Assembly: GCA_947561585.1 (NCBI GenBank)
Contig: CANNZV010002605.1
Coordinates: 27,079 to 91,078 of the forward strand
Source: Caprella mutica
Taxonomy: Eukaryota; Arthropoda; Malacostraca; Amphipoda; Caprellidae
Reading direction: 5' to 3'
Length of the DNA stretch: 64,000 nt
Part shown: positions 42,101 through 46,066 of the stretch, one piece after another
How positions within the stretch are numbered: the stretch's first letter is position 1
Layout of the letters: each line of letters starts with the position of its first letter
Notes under the pieces: model-generated
Seen by the model: the letters and a program-made list of their open reading frames with translations, nothing else
Told to the model about the DNA's origin: nothing
The model's database searches: none
Translations under genes and position numbers: made by a program

Positions 42101-43751
42101 AATATATTTTTATATCAAATTTCATCAAAGTGAGCTAGAAGTATCTATGAACTCGACTCTAGATAAAGGGTCTAATTTATGAATTTTATTTTACCTATTG
42201 CTATATTCAAAATGTTAGTTATACTCTATATAGTAAATAATAAGGAAGTTATTAAAGTCTTTACCTAATTTTTCATATTTCTTACTTTTTCCATCTAGGG
42301 TTCGTCATCTTCGTTTCCACGGAGAGCGAGAGGAAGAGCTCGATGACATCCTGCTTATGGTCTCAGCTTTCGGTCTCTTTTCTTACGCCATCTTCAGTGC
42401 TGTTGCTGGTTCTCTCTCAGCCTACACTAGCGAACCTAACCTGCTTGTGCTCATCACCAGCAGTCTCTCCATCTTGCAGGTATGCATCTAGCAAAACAAG
42501 CAATCACATTTAAGAAATTATATTTGTAAAGTAACTAATAACTTTGACACCATAACATTACGATCAATGGGCTTCAGAGGCTCGTTCCGATGGAGAAAAT
42601 AGATGCAAGAGGTAAAAAATAATTGACTTGCGTTGCTGAAACTCAGTGACTCCAATTGTCTATAACGTATTTATGTATTGTATAAAATATCAATACAATA
42701 TATTTTGTTCTATTTAGTGTTATGTCATTTGGTTACAAAGTTAGCCTGTGGAGCCCGGGTGAAAATTGACGAAACAGCACATGTATTTCACCCGGGCTCC
42801 AGAGCTGCGTCTGGATATAAAAATGAATAGAACAAAACATATTGCTTTATTTCCATTGATACTTACGATAAATAAATACGTCATAGTTAATTAGAGTCAC
42901 TGATTTTCAGCAACTCGAGTCAAGTTTCTAAAGTATAAATCTAAGTTCCCACTTGAACGGGCCTCTTCCAAGTTTTAAACAAGTTCAAACATTGTTTTAT
43001 CAAGTTCAAACTTTATTTTAAAACTTCAACAGAAGGTTTCAGAATATAATCACTTACCAAGATTCAAACAGTGCAGATGGTGAAATTCATTCTTTTTCAG
43101 GTGATCATCCAAATGGTGTTCATCAAAGACACTCAGAGGCGACAAGTTCGTCTGCCAGAGCATGACAGAACTAAGCCAGGCAGACAAATCATCACCTTCC
43201 TCCTCATCTGTAACCTTGCCATGTGGATAGTCTACACCTTCGAGACTCAGAAAGTAGAGTCTAACCCTGTGCAGGTAAACAAATATAAATAACACTAGGT
43301 AGTTCAGTAATGAAGCAATAACAATCTTCGAACACTTTCCCCTGCGAATCGGACCATATGTGTACCAACAACTAAATTGCTACTTGTCATTGTAAGAAAA
43401 TTCATATTTATTTCATTTTGACGAACTATTTCAGTTTGGCCAGTTTCACACGGGGCGTTTTTTCAAAAAATGCAGCATGAATAACGCCCAATCTACGTGT
43501 AGACGTTTATTTAGTCGTAGCATTTTTTCATGCACCATTCTCTATGCTGCGTCATTTTAAAACGCCCGTGAGAAAGGGGCGTTTATTTCAATCTCTAATT
43601 CTAATCTTACTTCCAGATGAATTTCTTTGGAAAGCTTGCTTGGACGATCATGTTACGCTGCACCATCCCACTTGCAATTTTCCACCGCTTCCACTCCACG
43701 GTGGTTCTGGCGGCCATTTGGAAGAATTCTTACAAATCTCGCATCGAATGA
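2426..43751 (+). CDS. Otop: Otopetrin proton channel, whole gene model (14 exons plus one alternative first exon)
   Basis: Otopetrins are plasma-membrane, proton-selective channels that carry acid-sensing currents. The spliced model is 2426-3104, 10023-10159, 11006-11127, 34798-35014, 35432-35585, 35815-35975, 36865-37027, 38256-38366, 38846-39020, 40413-40501, 41267-41435, 42299-42479, 43101-43274, 43617-43751. All introns are GT-AG, all phases match, and the total is 2667 nt (888 aa). Exons 4-14 encode twelve hydrophobic segments in the family's spacing, and the last exon carries the conserved C-terminal IFHRFHS block. Exons 1-3 give a long, acidic, low-complexity N-terminal tail. An alternative first exon at 27635-27897 can replace exons 1-3 (663 aa). 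Introns 1 and 3 are 6.9 and 23.7 kb and are filled with repeats. The family call is from recognised protein similarity. The N-terminal exons rest on splice phase and coding character only. Confidence 0.9.
3156..3277. repeat. Hairpin MITE with AGTACAGGC ends
   Basis: 122-bp palindrome with ends AGTACAGGCTTAACCCGG and CCGGGGTATTATGCCTGTACT, and inner arms AATAAGTGTGAGACAT and its complement. It begins 51 bp past the exon 1 donor. Its inner part recurs at 7708-7765. Confidence 0.8.
3537..3630. repeat. Short interspersed repeat with TTAACCCG ends
   Basis: 94 bp, TTAACCCGTA...TACGGGTTAA. A near copy is at 27940-28027, and part of it opens the window (1-18). Confidence 0.75.
3638..3834. repeat. 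Hairpin MITE (AGGGTAAGTT family)
   Basis: Two arms of about 90 bp, nearly perfect, starting AGGGTAAGTTACGAGTTATC, with a GGTATCCATGATACC centre. Confidence 0.9.
4002..4171. repeat. Hairpin MITE (AGGGTAAGTT family, short centre)
   Basis: Arms AGGGTAAGTTCCGAATTATC and complement. The centre is TTATTACACAGTGCTATC and not the usual GTATCCATG core. A right half of the same subtype is at 37253-37347. Confidence 0.9.
4859..5470. repeat. Minisatellite, 71-bp unit, about 8.6 copies
   Basis: The unit starts TACAAATAATATTCCACTAG and contains GGATGAACTCTTACGGTGAA. A TTTCGG/TTACGG variant alternates in the first four copies. Confidence 0.97.
5695..6115 (+). repeat. Interspersed repeat fragment
   Basis: The part 5772-5832 matches 22598-22659 in reverse complement (ATTCAACCAAATTGCCTGAA type text). 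The rest is GC-richer than its surroundings and holds an 83-codon open frame without a recognised domain. It is probably an old transposon remnant. Confidence 0.5.
6162..6735. repeat. Minisatellite, 22-bp unit, 26 copies
   Basis: Unit ACAGCATTGCCCCAATATTG plus TT, with ACAG/ACAA variants. The unit holds no stop in any + frame, so all three frames stay open for 180-220 codons; none is taken as a gene. Confidence 0.98.
7501..7645. repeat. Hairpin repeat with CAGGTGGGATA arms
   Basis: Imperfect palindrome: ACAGGTGGGATATATTGAAA on the left and TTTTTAATCTATCCCACCTG on the right, with outer arms around CTTATACAGG. Confidence 0.6.
7768..8366. repeat. Minisatellite, 29-bp unit, about 20 copies
   Basis: Unit CGGAAATAATGTAAAACAAC plus GCCATCTAT. 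Every unit carries CGCCATCTAT, close to the CGCCATCTAGCGG word of the 196-bp repeat pair. Confidence 0.98.
8591..9100. mobile_element. Probable non-autonomous element with GGTGTCCGC ends
   Basis: TTGGTGTCCGCTT at the left and its reverse complement AAGCGGACACCAA at the right, 510 bp apart. The interior is AT-rich and includes two copies of a TAACGGGT word. No target duplication is clear. Confidence 0.45.
9363..9556. repeat. Minisatellite, 33-bp unit, about 6 copies
   Basis: Unit TACTTTATTTCAGTTTTAAG plus TGGAAGATTAAAG. 33 bp is eleven codons, so short open frames run through it. Confidence 0.96.
10023..10159 (+). CDS. Otop: Otopetrin exon 2: N-terminal cytoplasmic segment
   Basis: Bounded by the acceptor CCCCTCTGCAG and the donor AAG|GTAAGT. 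It enters in phase 1 and leaves in phase 0, encoding GREYPYLREMRERLVSEDDP and on to PVGTVVK. GC content is clearly higher than in the flanking intron. It is hydrophilic and continues the cytoplasmic tail of the long isoform. Confidence 0.8.
10493..10930 (+). repeat. Tandem duplication of a SINE-like unit, about 219 bp each
   Basis: Units 10493-10710 and 10712-10930 share GTCACCGACGGTGGTAAGTG and CCACTTTCCTCTCTGACTGC. The first ends in GCAGACGTTAAACCCCATAA, a tail seen again at 34432-34543, so the source may be a SINE. This is an inference from the shared tail only. Confidence 0.6.
11006..11127 (+). CDS. Otop: Otopetrin exon 3: N-terminal segment before the shared core
   Basis: The acceptor is a run of C followed by TAG and the donor is CTAA|GTGAGTA. 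It encodes LNSDGYGSHTSPTHRVESMY and on to YGSYAKNA, then two bases of the Lys codon completed by exon 4 (phase 2). A 29-bp minisatellite begins about 20 bp past the donor. Confidence 0.8.
11148..11442. repeat. Minisatellite, 29-bp unit, 10 copies
   Basis: Unit GTGACTGGTGGTTCAGTGTG plus GGGGTGAGA, G-rich on the + strand. It starts 20 bp after the exon 3 donor. Confidence 0.97.
11911..11975 (+). repeat. Hairpin MITE, left half
   Basis: AGGGTAAGTTCTTAATTATC followed by TTCGGACACGTAAG. The right arm is missing. Confidence 0.7.
12307..12501. repeat. Hairpin MITE (AGGGTAAGTT family)
   Basis: GGGTAAGTTATGAATTATTG and CGATAATTCGTACCTCACCC arms around GGTATCCATGATACCTG. Confidence 0.88.
12855..13010. 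repeat. Hairpin MITE, degenerate
   Basis: TATCAGTCAGTTCCACATTT, then AACTTTTATTTTAATTGCTA and inverted matches. The right end has decayed. Confidence 0.5.
13095..13384. repeat. Minisatellite, 32-bp unit, about 9 copies
   Basis: Unit TCAATCTTCTATGGCCCCAC plus CATAACTCCCCC. The preceding sequence at 13065-13080 has the complement GGTGGGGCCATAGAAGATT, so the array begins with an inverted copy. Confidence 0.96.
13597..13775. repeat. Hairpin MITE (AGGGTAAGTT family)
   Basis: GGGAAGTTACGAATTAGCGG and CCGATAATTCGTAACATACC, with the GGTATCCATGATACCTGCAG centre. Confidence 0.88.
14270..14706. repeat. Hairpin MITE split by about 210 bp
   Basis: Left part 14270-14376 (GGGGAAGTTCTGATTTATCG to GATACCTGCTGG) and right part 14588-14706 (GGTATCCATGATACCTGCAC to ACTGTCCGATAATTGG). 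The core is present twice, so this could be an insertion or two fused copies. Confidence 0.65.
14911..15197. repeat. Minisatellite, 30-bp unit, about 9.6 copies
   Basis: Unit AGTATATATACCGTATATGC plus CTATATAACC, with CCCCTATAACC and CTATTAACA variants. Confidence 0.96.
15558..15709. repeat. Hairpin MITE (AGGGTAAGTT family), shortened
   Basis: AGGGTAAGTTCCGAGTTATC and CGATAACTCTGAACTAACCC. It lies 183 bp left of the 19-bp array. Confidence 0.82.
15893..16925. repeat. Minisatellite, 19-bp unit, 54 copies
   Basis: Unit TTACTCTACTCTTGCCCCC, nearly perfect, with 18-bp variants near 16610-16700. The + strand is a pure pyrimidine-rich strand without stops, which makes three open frames of about 345 codons; these are not genes. 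Confidence 0.98.
16957..17167. repeat. Hairpin MITE (AGGGTAAGTT family), near-perfect
   Basis: AGGGTAAGTTTTTAATTATG and CGATAATTAAGAACTTACCC, centre ATCCATGATACCTGCAGGTA. It lies 32 bp right of the 19-bp array. Confidence 0.92.
17253..18015. repeat. ATCGGTAT-rich array, 33-34-bp unit, about 16 copies
   Basis: Units such as TTCAGGTATCGGTAATCGTT plus ATTTCGGTCATTT, alternating in the middle with a TTATATGCCATTTT variant. The outer sequence TAGGGCTGTGCCGATACTAT resembles hAT element ends, so the array may have grown inside one. The right boundary is unclear. Confidence 0.85.
18255..18390. repeat. Direct duplication, about 71-bp spacing
   Basis: ACAGTGTCCATACCTACTTC and GTCAAAATGACACCAAT occur twice, with a few changes. 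Confidence 0.85.
18672..19176. repeat. Minisatellite, 41-bp unit, about 12 copies
   Basis: Unit AGTTATTGTAGAGCTGTATC plus ACAGATACTAACTAATTAAAT. Later copies lose three bases. Confidence 0.97.
19275..19420. mobile_element. Small mariner-like MITE
   Basis: 11-bp inverted ends CAGTGTGTCCA and TGGACACACTG, flanked by TA on both sides, 146 bp, no coding capacity. It lies in otopetrin intron 3. Confidence 0.7.
20083..20278 (-). repeat. Interspersed 196-bp repeat, copy B
   Basis: Reverse-complement copy of 31-226, about 98% identical and without gaps. It lies 650 bp to the left of the mariner element. Confidence 0.9.
20563..20782. repeat. Tandem repeat, 55-60-bp unit, 4 copies
   Basis: AACTAGTGTACTTGCCCGTT and ATCATGTTCTTAATAGTATC recur four times. 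Confidence 0.92.
20936..22232 (-). mobile_element. Tc1/mariner DD37D element, apparently complete
   Basis: Perfect 27-bp terminal inverted repeats starting CAGGGTGGGGCGTAAG at 20936-20962 and 22206-22232, flanked on both sides by the TA target duplication (20934-20935 and 22233-22234). It is 1297 bp long with one intact transposase gene on the - strand. It lies in otopetrin intron 3, antisense to the gene. Confidence 0.95.
21059..22078 (-). CDS. Mariner-type transposase, DD37D
   Basis: A 339-residue uninterrupted cut-and-paste transposase. Two helix-turn-helix regions (about residues 17-40 and 75-100) flank a GRPR-type motif (52-55). Catalytic residues are visible as D144 in VWSDEKIF, D240 in FQQDSATSHT and D278 in SPDVNPMDF. 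The D240-D278 gap is 37 residues, which places it in the DD37D (maT-like) group and not in DD34D mariner or DD34E Tc1. The start is the first ATG of the frame, and the length is normal for the family. With intact terminal repeats it could be active or recently so, which is an inference. Confidence 0.95.
   Translation of the reverse strand: MSDKREAIIALHRAGKSDSVISKTLSIARSTVWKCVKRFNQRGDLTDRPRSGRPRSQRTKQLIKCAREKIRRNPKRSIRLLAKTANVSPRTMRRVVKEDLKMSSFTLQKRQTLSEAVKKKRLERSKALLRELKSGTAGEIVWSDEKIFTVEMAHNRRNDIIIGKSAKDIPYNQKTVHRTMKPASVMVWAAVSETWRSPLIFVEQGAKINAKCYIENILTPMLESAKDHFGNDTLWTFQQDSATSHTANVTQNWCHDHLPRFWSKEMWPPCSPDVNPMDFSVWFILESKACGKFHRSVDDLKRSLQRSWKEISQEQLRAAVGGVRRRFEAVIKNKGGHFE
22590..22665 (-). 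repeat. Interspersed repeat fragment, inverted copy of 5772-5832
   Basis: ACCAATCGTCACATCAAATT and GAATACCTTATGAGTTATGC read as the reverse complement of the copy near 5800. Confidence 0.7.
22832..24050. repeat. Minisatellite, 48-bp unit, about 25 copies
   Basis: Unit GTGTACTCGGTAGATATGGT, ACACTAGAAACTAGGTAATG, CACCTAGT. Variants (CGG/CAG, ATAT/ATAG, TAAT/TAGT) come in blocks. Each unit holds a near-palindrome ACTAGGTAATGCACCTAGT. Confidence 0.98.
24470..25357. repeat. Hairpin MITE halves enclosing a tandem array
   Basis: The left arm at 24470-24605 (TTGCCGAACGGTTTCGCATT, then TTGGTACATGCAGTTATCAT) and the right arm at 25296-25357 (GATTGAAAATATGGACCCGT, ACTCGGAACTTACCCT) belong to one MITE type but lie about 700 bp apart, with the array 24975-25255 between them. 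Confidence 0.65.
24975..25255. repeat. Tandem array, 30-bp unit with 120-bp higher-order period
   Basis: Units GATTTACTTTTACTGTCCGA plus AATTTTTCGT and three variants recur in the same order, giving two 120-bp super-units. Open frames exist on both strands and are not genes. Confidence 0.93.
26224..26328. repeat. Hairpin with ATATCCCAGGAGTAA arms
   Basis: GGCAACAAGGATTTACTCCT on the left and AATATCCCAGGAGTAAATCT and CAGGAGTAATTCCTTCTTGC on the right: a compound inverted repeat. Confidence 0.75.
26937..27152. repeat. Hairpin MITE (AGGGTAAGTT family), best palindrome in the window
   Basis: Arms of about 105 bp with few mismatches, AGGCTAAATTACGAATTATC to ATAATTCGTAATTTACTCT, centre GGTATCCATGATACCTGCAG. 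It lies 480 bp upstream of the alternative first exon. Confidence 0.94.
27635..27897 (+). CDS. Otop: Otopetrin alternative first coding exon (short isoform)
   Basis: ATG in context ATTATGG, 87 codons plus two bases, donor CTAA|GTGAGTA. The donor bases and phase 2 are the same as in exon 3, so it can splice to exon 4 at 34798 and yields a 663-residue otopetrin with a Gln/Pro-rich start (MEQPPPNQQPAPGQQQQ) and an acidic helical stretch. An in-frame TAA lies at 27605, 30 bases before the ATG, which favours a true first exon over an internal cassette. Its GC content is far above that of the surrounding intron. Skipping exons 1-3 would need a promoter upstream of it, probably within 26400-27630. 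Use as a cassette through an internal acceptor is possible but less simple. Confidence 0.7.
28060..28303. repeat. MITE with AGGGTTGTGACA ends, copy 1 (diverged)
   Basis: ACAATATGCTTTTAAAATCA on the left and AAAAGCATATTGTCACAACC on the right. It carries an extra segment near 28135-28190 that the other two copies lack. Confidence 0.75.
28978..29780. repeat. Minisatellite, 24-bp unit, about 33 copies
   Basis: Unit ACTGTCTGTACTAACTGTAC plus AGTA, with AGTA/ACTA/TATAGTA variants. 24 bp is eight codons, so the - strand stays open for 291 codons (VQLVQTVT repeats); this is not taken as a gene. Confidence 0.97.
30450..30765. repeat. Pyrimidine-strand array, 17-18-bp unit
   Basis: Units TCTCTTTATCTCTCCATTT with a higher-order period of about 106 bp (a TCTCCATGTC variant marks it). 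Three + frames are open, and none is a gene. Confidence 0.95.
30884..31043. repeat. Hairpin MITE, internally decayed
   Basis: AGGCTAAGTTACGAGTTTTT and TCCGATAACTCGGAACTTAC. The centre has lost the GTATCCATG core. Confidence 0.78.
31268..31790. repeat. Minisatellite, 28-bp unit, about 17 copies
   Basis: Unit GTATACAGTTGTTTGCATCC plus CTATGCCT. The last units change to TTTTCATCTCAAATTCTCTA. All three + frames are open. Confidence 0.97.
32050..32163. repeat. Short direct duplication
   Basis: ATTGTGTTTGTGTTTCGTAC and GTACGT occur twice, about 72 bp apart, separated by AT-rich sequence. Confidence 0.8.
32504..34008. repeat. Minisatellite, 20-bp unit, about 75 copies, two unit types
   Basis: The first block, to about 33310, uses ACTGTCACTGATAGTATTCT. 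The second uses ACTTCCAGTGACAGTATTTT, with hybrid units (ACAGTCAGTGACAGTATTTT) in between. Most units contain the inverted pair CACTGA/TCAGTG. Confidence 0.98.
34228..34325. repeat. Hairpin MITE, right half
   Basis: GGTATCATGGATACCAATTA, then AAAATGTGGACCCGGTTGAT to CTTACCCT. Confidence 0.75.
34361..34425 (+). repeat. Hairpin MITE, left half
   Basis: GGTAAGCTCCGAGTTATCGG, then CATTTTCGACCATTTTAATT. It stops inside the core and is followed by the SINE-like tail at 34432-34543. Confidence 0.7.
34432..34545 (+). repeat. SINE-like tail
   Basis: CCTTTCTGACTACTTCTTGT, TAGTCCCTTGTATTTATTTT and CAGACGTTAAATCCCTAATA match the unit at 10590-10710. Confidence 0.55.
34576..34747. repeat. MITE with AGGGTTGTGACA ends, copy 2
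   Basis: 172 bp, ends AGGGTTGTGACAATATGC and GCATATCGTCACAACCCT, possible TA at both borders. It lies 50 bp before the exon 4 acceptor. Confidence 0.88.
34798..35014 (+). CDS. Otop: Otopetrin exon 4: transmembrane segments 1 and 2
   Basis: Acceptor CTTTTTCAG, donor CAAG|GTAGCG. The first base completes the Lys codon begun by either upstream exon. It encodes TSSFITLSMLYATLLVVVCI (TM1), then YYYEAFFTYLYGGSILFLLY (TM2) and a hydrophilic end. The pattern matches the otopetrin N-domain start. Confidence 0.92.
35432..35585 (+). CDS. Otop: Otopetrin exon 5: cytoplasmic loop and start of TM3
   Basis: Acceptor CTGTTTCAG, donor CTCTGG|GTCAGT, phase 0 in and phase 1 out. It encodes a charged Pro-rich linker (KRKGEEVATDESNPTTEKL and following) and the start of TM3 (HSHGSFFLRIGAL). 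The loop between TM2 and TM3 varies in length among otopetrins. Confidence 0.9.
35815..35975 (+). CDS. Otop: Otopetrin exon 6: TM3-TM4
   Basis: Acceptor CATCTCCACAG, donor CTAGG|GTAGGT. It encodes AFGLGTMIYNGLEFGVFME and NPIAQLVFTFMQMYFIFMNA. The FGLGTMIYNGLEF and FTFMQMYFIF stretches are among the most conserved parts of the family. Confidence 0.95.
36157..36325. repeat. MITE with AGGGTTGTGACA ends, copy 3
   Basis: Ends AGGGTTGTGACAATATGC and GCATATTGTCACAATCA, interior GTATCGAATACTGTATACCG as in copy 2. It lies in otopetrin intron 6. Confidence 0.88.
36370..36720. repeat. Palindromic MITE with CACCCGGGCTCC core, copy 1
   Basis: The core GGACCTCGGGTGAAATATAT pairs with TTCACCCGGGCTCCGGAGAC. 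The outer arm ends in TCACGGAGTTTCAGCCCCTC. It lies in otopetrin intron 6. Confidence 0.78.
36865..37027 (+). CDS. Otop: Otopetrin exon 7: TM5 and following loop
   Basis: Acceptor CTTTGCAG, donor ATTG|GTGAGG, phase 0 in and phase 1 out. It encodes FKCVARFGLMHMVATNICVW, the conserved fifth membrane segment with the R-F-G-L-M-H motif, then a charged loop. A 33-bp minisatellite begins immediately behind the donor. Confidence 0.95.
37029..37143. repeat. Minisatellite, about 33-bp unit, 3-4 copies, directly at the exon 7 donor
   Basis: GGTTCACTGGACCACATTTT plus AGCTTTTTTTT repeats. Confidence 0.88.
37253..37347. repeat. Hairpin MITE, right half (subtype of 4002-4171)
   Basis: AGCACTGTGTAATAATAACA, then TATGACCGAAGATGTAGTAC to CTTACCCT. 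Confidence 0.8.
37428..37624. repeat. Hairpin MITE (AGGGTAAGTT family)
   Basis: AGGGTAAGCTCCGAATTATT and CTATAACTCGGAACATAACC, core GGTATCCATGATACCTGC. Confidence 0.85.
37691..37768. repeat. Short hairpin, TAGAACGTGTCAC arms
   Basis: TTCGGTAGAACGTGTCACAG and GTGACACGTTCTACCAAACT flank a 25-bp loop. Confidence 0.8.
38030..38135. repeat. Minisatellite, 20-bp unit, 5 copies
   Basis: Unit CCTAGAGCAATCTAGAATGT, 120 bp before exon 8. Confidence 0.93.
38256..38366 (+). CDS. Otop: Otopetrin exon 8: variable loop
   Basis: Acceptor CCGCTTTCAG, donor TGAAT|GTAAGT, phase 1 at both ends. It encodes EGIRRALIQNGLLQPNRFLY and NLDDFIEVDQFNETHSE. It is hydrophilic and sits in the TM5-TM6 loop. Confidence 0.85.
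38646..38746. repeat. Hairpin with AAGCTCCTCCTA arms
   Basis: GAAGCTCCTCCTATTTTTTC and AAAAAGTAGGAGGAGCTTAG arms with inner GAGAATATAAGAAAAAA. It lies 100 bp before the exon 9 acceptor. Confidence 0.82.
38846..39020 (+). CDS. Otop: Otopetrin exon 9: TM6
   Basis: Acceptor CTTTCTTCAG, donor CCAAA|GTAAGA, phase 1 in and phase 2 out. It encodes HHLLTENETLFKSCGRVEIM, then SAPYLYPFIVEYSLIAACVL and FIMWKHIG. The Y-L-Y-P-F-x-x-E-Y-S-L block before TM6 is a family hallmark and marks the end of the N-terminal half. Confidence 0.95.
39115..39303. repeat. Hairpin MITE (AGGGTAAGTT family)
   Basis: ACGGTAACTTACGAATTATC and CAATAATTCGTAATTTACC, core GGTATCCATGATACCTACAG. It lies 95 bp past the exon 9 donor. 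Confidence 0.87.
39519..40235. mobile_element. Non-autonomous hAT element, 717 bp
   Basis: The ends are CAGGGGTGGGCA and TGCCCACCCCTG, a 12-bp inverted repeat, flanked by a perfect 8-bp target duplication AACTAGCG (39511-39518 and 40236-40243). There is no coding capacity. It lies in otopetrin intron 9. The subterminal copies of GGCACT are a usual hAT feature. Confidence 0.9.
40413..40501 (+). CDS. Otop: Otopetrin exon 10: central cytoplasmic linker
   Basis: Acceptor TTTCCCCAG, donor AAAG|GTAGGT, phase 2 in and phase 1 out. It encodes YVYDPELGDGVSIASRRCQV and KVDCIGASKG, joining the N and C halves of the channel. Confidence 0.88.
41267..41435 (+). CDS. Otop: Otopetrin exon 11: TM7-TM8
   Basis: Acceptor CATTTTCAG, donor TGCAG|GTACGT, phase 1 in and phase 2 out. 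It encodes GLFCGLLVLVSTLVCLILFF (TM7) and IAIYLADVSHCAIMLLSIIA (TM8). Confidence 0.94.
42299..42479 (+). CDS. Otop: Otopetrin exon 12: TM9-TM10
   Basis: Acceptor TCCATCTAG, donor TTGCAG|GTATGC, phase 2 in and phase 0 out. It encodes VRHLRFHGEREEELDDILLM, then VSAFGLFSYAIFSAVAG (TM9) and the start of TM10 (NLLVLITSSLSILQ). Confidence 0.95.
42610..42925. repeat. Palindromic MITE with CACCCGGGCTCC core, copy 2
   Basis: GGAGCCCGGGTGAAAATTGA and TTTCACCCGGGCTCCAGAGC at the centre. Outer arms AATTGACTTGCGTTGCTGAA and CAGCAACTCGAGTCAAGTTT. It lies in otopetrin intron 12. Confidence 0.82.
43101..43274 (+). CDS. Otop: Otopetrin exon 13: end of TM10 and TM11
   Basis: Acceptor TTTTTCAG, donor GTGCAG|GTAAAC, phase 0 at both ends. 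It encodes VIIQMVFIKDTQRRQVRLPE, a KPGRQ linker typical of the family, then ITFLLICNLAMWIVYTFE (TM11). Confidence 0.95.
43440..43585. repeat. Palindromic repeat before exon 14
   Basis: CACACGGGGCGTTTTTTCAA and TTAAAACGCCCGTGAGAAAG ends with inner ATGCAGCATGAATAACG and TGCTGCGTC text. It is imperfect. Confidence 0.6.
43617..43751 (+). CDS. Otop: Otopetrin exon 14: TM12 and C-terminus
   Basis: Acceptor ACTTCCAG, with TGA at 43749-43751. It encodes MNFFGKLAWTIMLRCTIPLA and IFHRFHSTVVLAAIWKNSYK, the conserved otopetrin C-terminus, ending in SRIE. Family members usually stop close to this point. The same frame continues open for another 250 codons behind the stop (see findings). Confidence 0.95.
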   Translation: MNFFGKLAWTIMLRCTIPLAIFHRFHSTVVLAAIWKNSYKSRIE

Positions 43752-44501
43752 GGAACATCGTGTATCAAACATGACGGTGGTGCGCACTTTTCTATGGCAC
43801 AAAATTCTCCTCCTCATTGTATGTTCTATAGTAATAAGGTCTGTAACAAGAGCTATAAAAACTGCAAAAACCATCACCAGCAGCAGCATTTCATTTTCGA
43901 TAATCATCTCCGTTGTAACTTCAACTGTAACTATGGCCCCAAATGTCATCACGCAACCTATGGCAGACAGTGTTGCTCCCCAGCCACCACAAACTCCTCC
44001 CCCCTCAACAAGAGCTCTTGTTTCGGCTCCTGTGGGGGTAAGAATTGGTCTCCTCGGTCCCGGGTGTACTCCTGTGGCACACGAGTTACGCAGGCATCCA
44101 CGTGTTCCAGCAGCCACTCACGGTGTTGCAGCGCTATACTTCTACCGTGTGACACCACTCACTACCTTCTGCAGTGCTCCAATCACAACCTCAACAACTC
44201 CAATGTTATTTGCATCAACAGCGACCAGATGAACACCGCATGCGAGAATGCAGTATCCAACTGCCGCGCGGCGAAATGTCTCATCGAGAACAGCGTGCCG
44301 TCTTGCGTTCATCCCCCCGCCTGCGTCATCACCAGAGACGGTTGCTCACCCCGTGGTGAAGATCTCTGTGCTGACGCTCGTATCGGGGATAACATTGTTG
44401 AAGATCATGCAAACCTGATATCGCCTGAAAGCCCCTCTTGTTTGGGCACACACTTGGACCAACGCTCGGAACACAAAGTGTCTCTTTTTAGTATCATATG
44501 A
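43752..44501 (+). other. Open frame in line with exon 14 behind the otopetrin stop; probable 3'UTR
   Basis: After TGA the exon 14 frame has no stop until 44501, 249 sense codons. The product would be rich in Cys, His, Asn and Ser, with no domain I recognise. A second + frame is open here from 43627 to 44232, and one - frame as well, so the openness may only reflect base composition, which is richer in GC than the surroundings. The simplest reading is the proximal 3'UTR of otopetrin. A readthrough extension is the alternative. Confidence 0.3.
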
Positions 44502-45721
44502 ACGACACTTTTTATACCTGCTTCGCATTTGTATCTCAGAGAGAGAAAAATCCCAATTGGAGAAATGGCAACCCGACTGTTATGATCAAAAACTAATTAC
44601 AAAACCTAGAAATGCGTGCGAAATCACTACGAAAACATTTAATCCGTATGAAAACATTCAAATTACTAACGAAACGAATGTAGCTCAGTTCAATAATTTT
44701 AAAATGTAAGTCATGAGAAATTTTTGTTATGTGTTAGTGTTAGAGCTGGAGATTTAAGATCTGATTATTTCTCTGATAGTCACTAAGGTAATATGTATTC
44801 TATATTTGTAAATATTAACCTGATATAGTACTTGGAGTGGTGTAAATCGCGTGCATTTTCTCACATCACCTGCATTTCCTCTATCATTTTGTATAACCAA
44901 AAGTCTGACGTCTCGTCTACTACTTATTTAGAACATATTGAAGTATATATCAAAGACTTTTCTGTCGTAACTCTATTTTGAAGTACAACCAATTCATGTT
45001 TTCTTTCAGCTTCTGTAGTTTAGTTTAAATAGTTTGCACCACAAAGTTAGTGTAGAACCATCTTGCTACCCTCGAAATTAGGTCGCTTGCTACAAAATTT
45101 AGATAGCCAAACTGTACATTTGGTCTTTGCTCATTCTCTTCAGAAGATGGAACATTCAAACTTTTTACAACAGATTTTAATAGGTAGCTGTATATATATT
45201 TTGATACACACTTTATCTTGGCTGGTATTTATTATCATAGATTTTTAAGTTGAGTTTATCATTTTAAAGGACTAACTTTTTGGGGGGGGTTTTTTGTATA
45301 TAAAGAGATTTGTTTTGATCTAAATGCTGTATTTGGTAAATGAGAAATCAAATGGGTTTTTAACATCCCCAACATTCTATTCTATAGTTGTACTGTAATG
45401 TGTAATCCCTATGTGAACATTAAATTTCTAGTGAAAGTTGGTATGAAGAATCTCAATATTATTAATTACGTGAAAATAATGATTTGTAATGCTAGTCACT
45501 AAATCTATACTTATAATTTGTCCTGTGAAGTATTTAGTCGCTATTGAGATTTCTGTTCGGGAACATTTAGGAGGAAGAAAAAACTGTGGCATTTCAAAGG
45601 AAATTGTTGAAACACGACAATAAAAAGTAGTCGAGTCATGATAGTTAGATTTCATTTATTCTTAAATATTTTTGAATATTTTTCTCGTTGATAGTATTAT
45701 GCGTCATCACTGCCAACGAAA

Positions 45722-45772
45722 TTTGAGACACAGTGAAGTGGTCAGAGCAGTGACCACATCACTGTGTCTCTT
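45722..45772. repeat. Short hairpin, GAGACACAGTGA arms
   Basis: GAGACACAGTGAAGTGGTCA and TGACCACATCACTGTGTCTC form a stem of about 20 bp with a short loop. It lies in the likely otopetrin 3'UTR. Confidence 0.8.
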
Positions 45773-46060
45773 CATTCTCTGATGTCTCAAAGCTCTCGAA
45801 ATAGAAGAGATTGCTACAGTTAGAAGAGCAATCGCTGTCATTAATTGAAGAGTCCACTATTTCTATCTTTGCGACATTTAGGGTCTCGTAGTTTGTAATC
45901 CTGTGCGATGTTCTGTAACAGTATTTAAGACATTGTAGCTATCAATCTATATCTAAATATACGAAATATTGTGTACATTTCTTTCATAAGTTTGAATTTC
46001 AATCTAGAATTATTTTGAAAAATGCTTTTTCTGACATATTCTACCATGTTTATTATACTA

Positions 46061-46066
46061 AATAAA
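46061..46066 (+). promoter_or_regulatory. Candidate otopetrin polyadenylation signal
   Basis: AATAAA on the + strand about 2.3 kb past the stop codon. An ATTAAA lies earlier, at 45419. The context is AT-rich and such hexamers are common by chance, so this is weak. Confidence 0.2.

Noticed and set aside
43653..44117. 154-codon - strand frame behind otopetrin
   Set aside because: It overlaps exon 14 in antisense and has no domain. The region is simply poor in stops on several frames.
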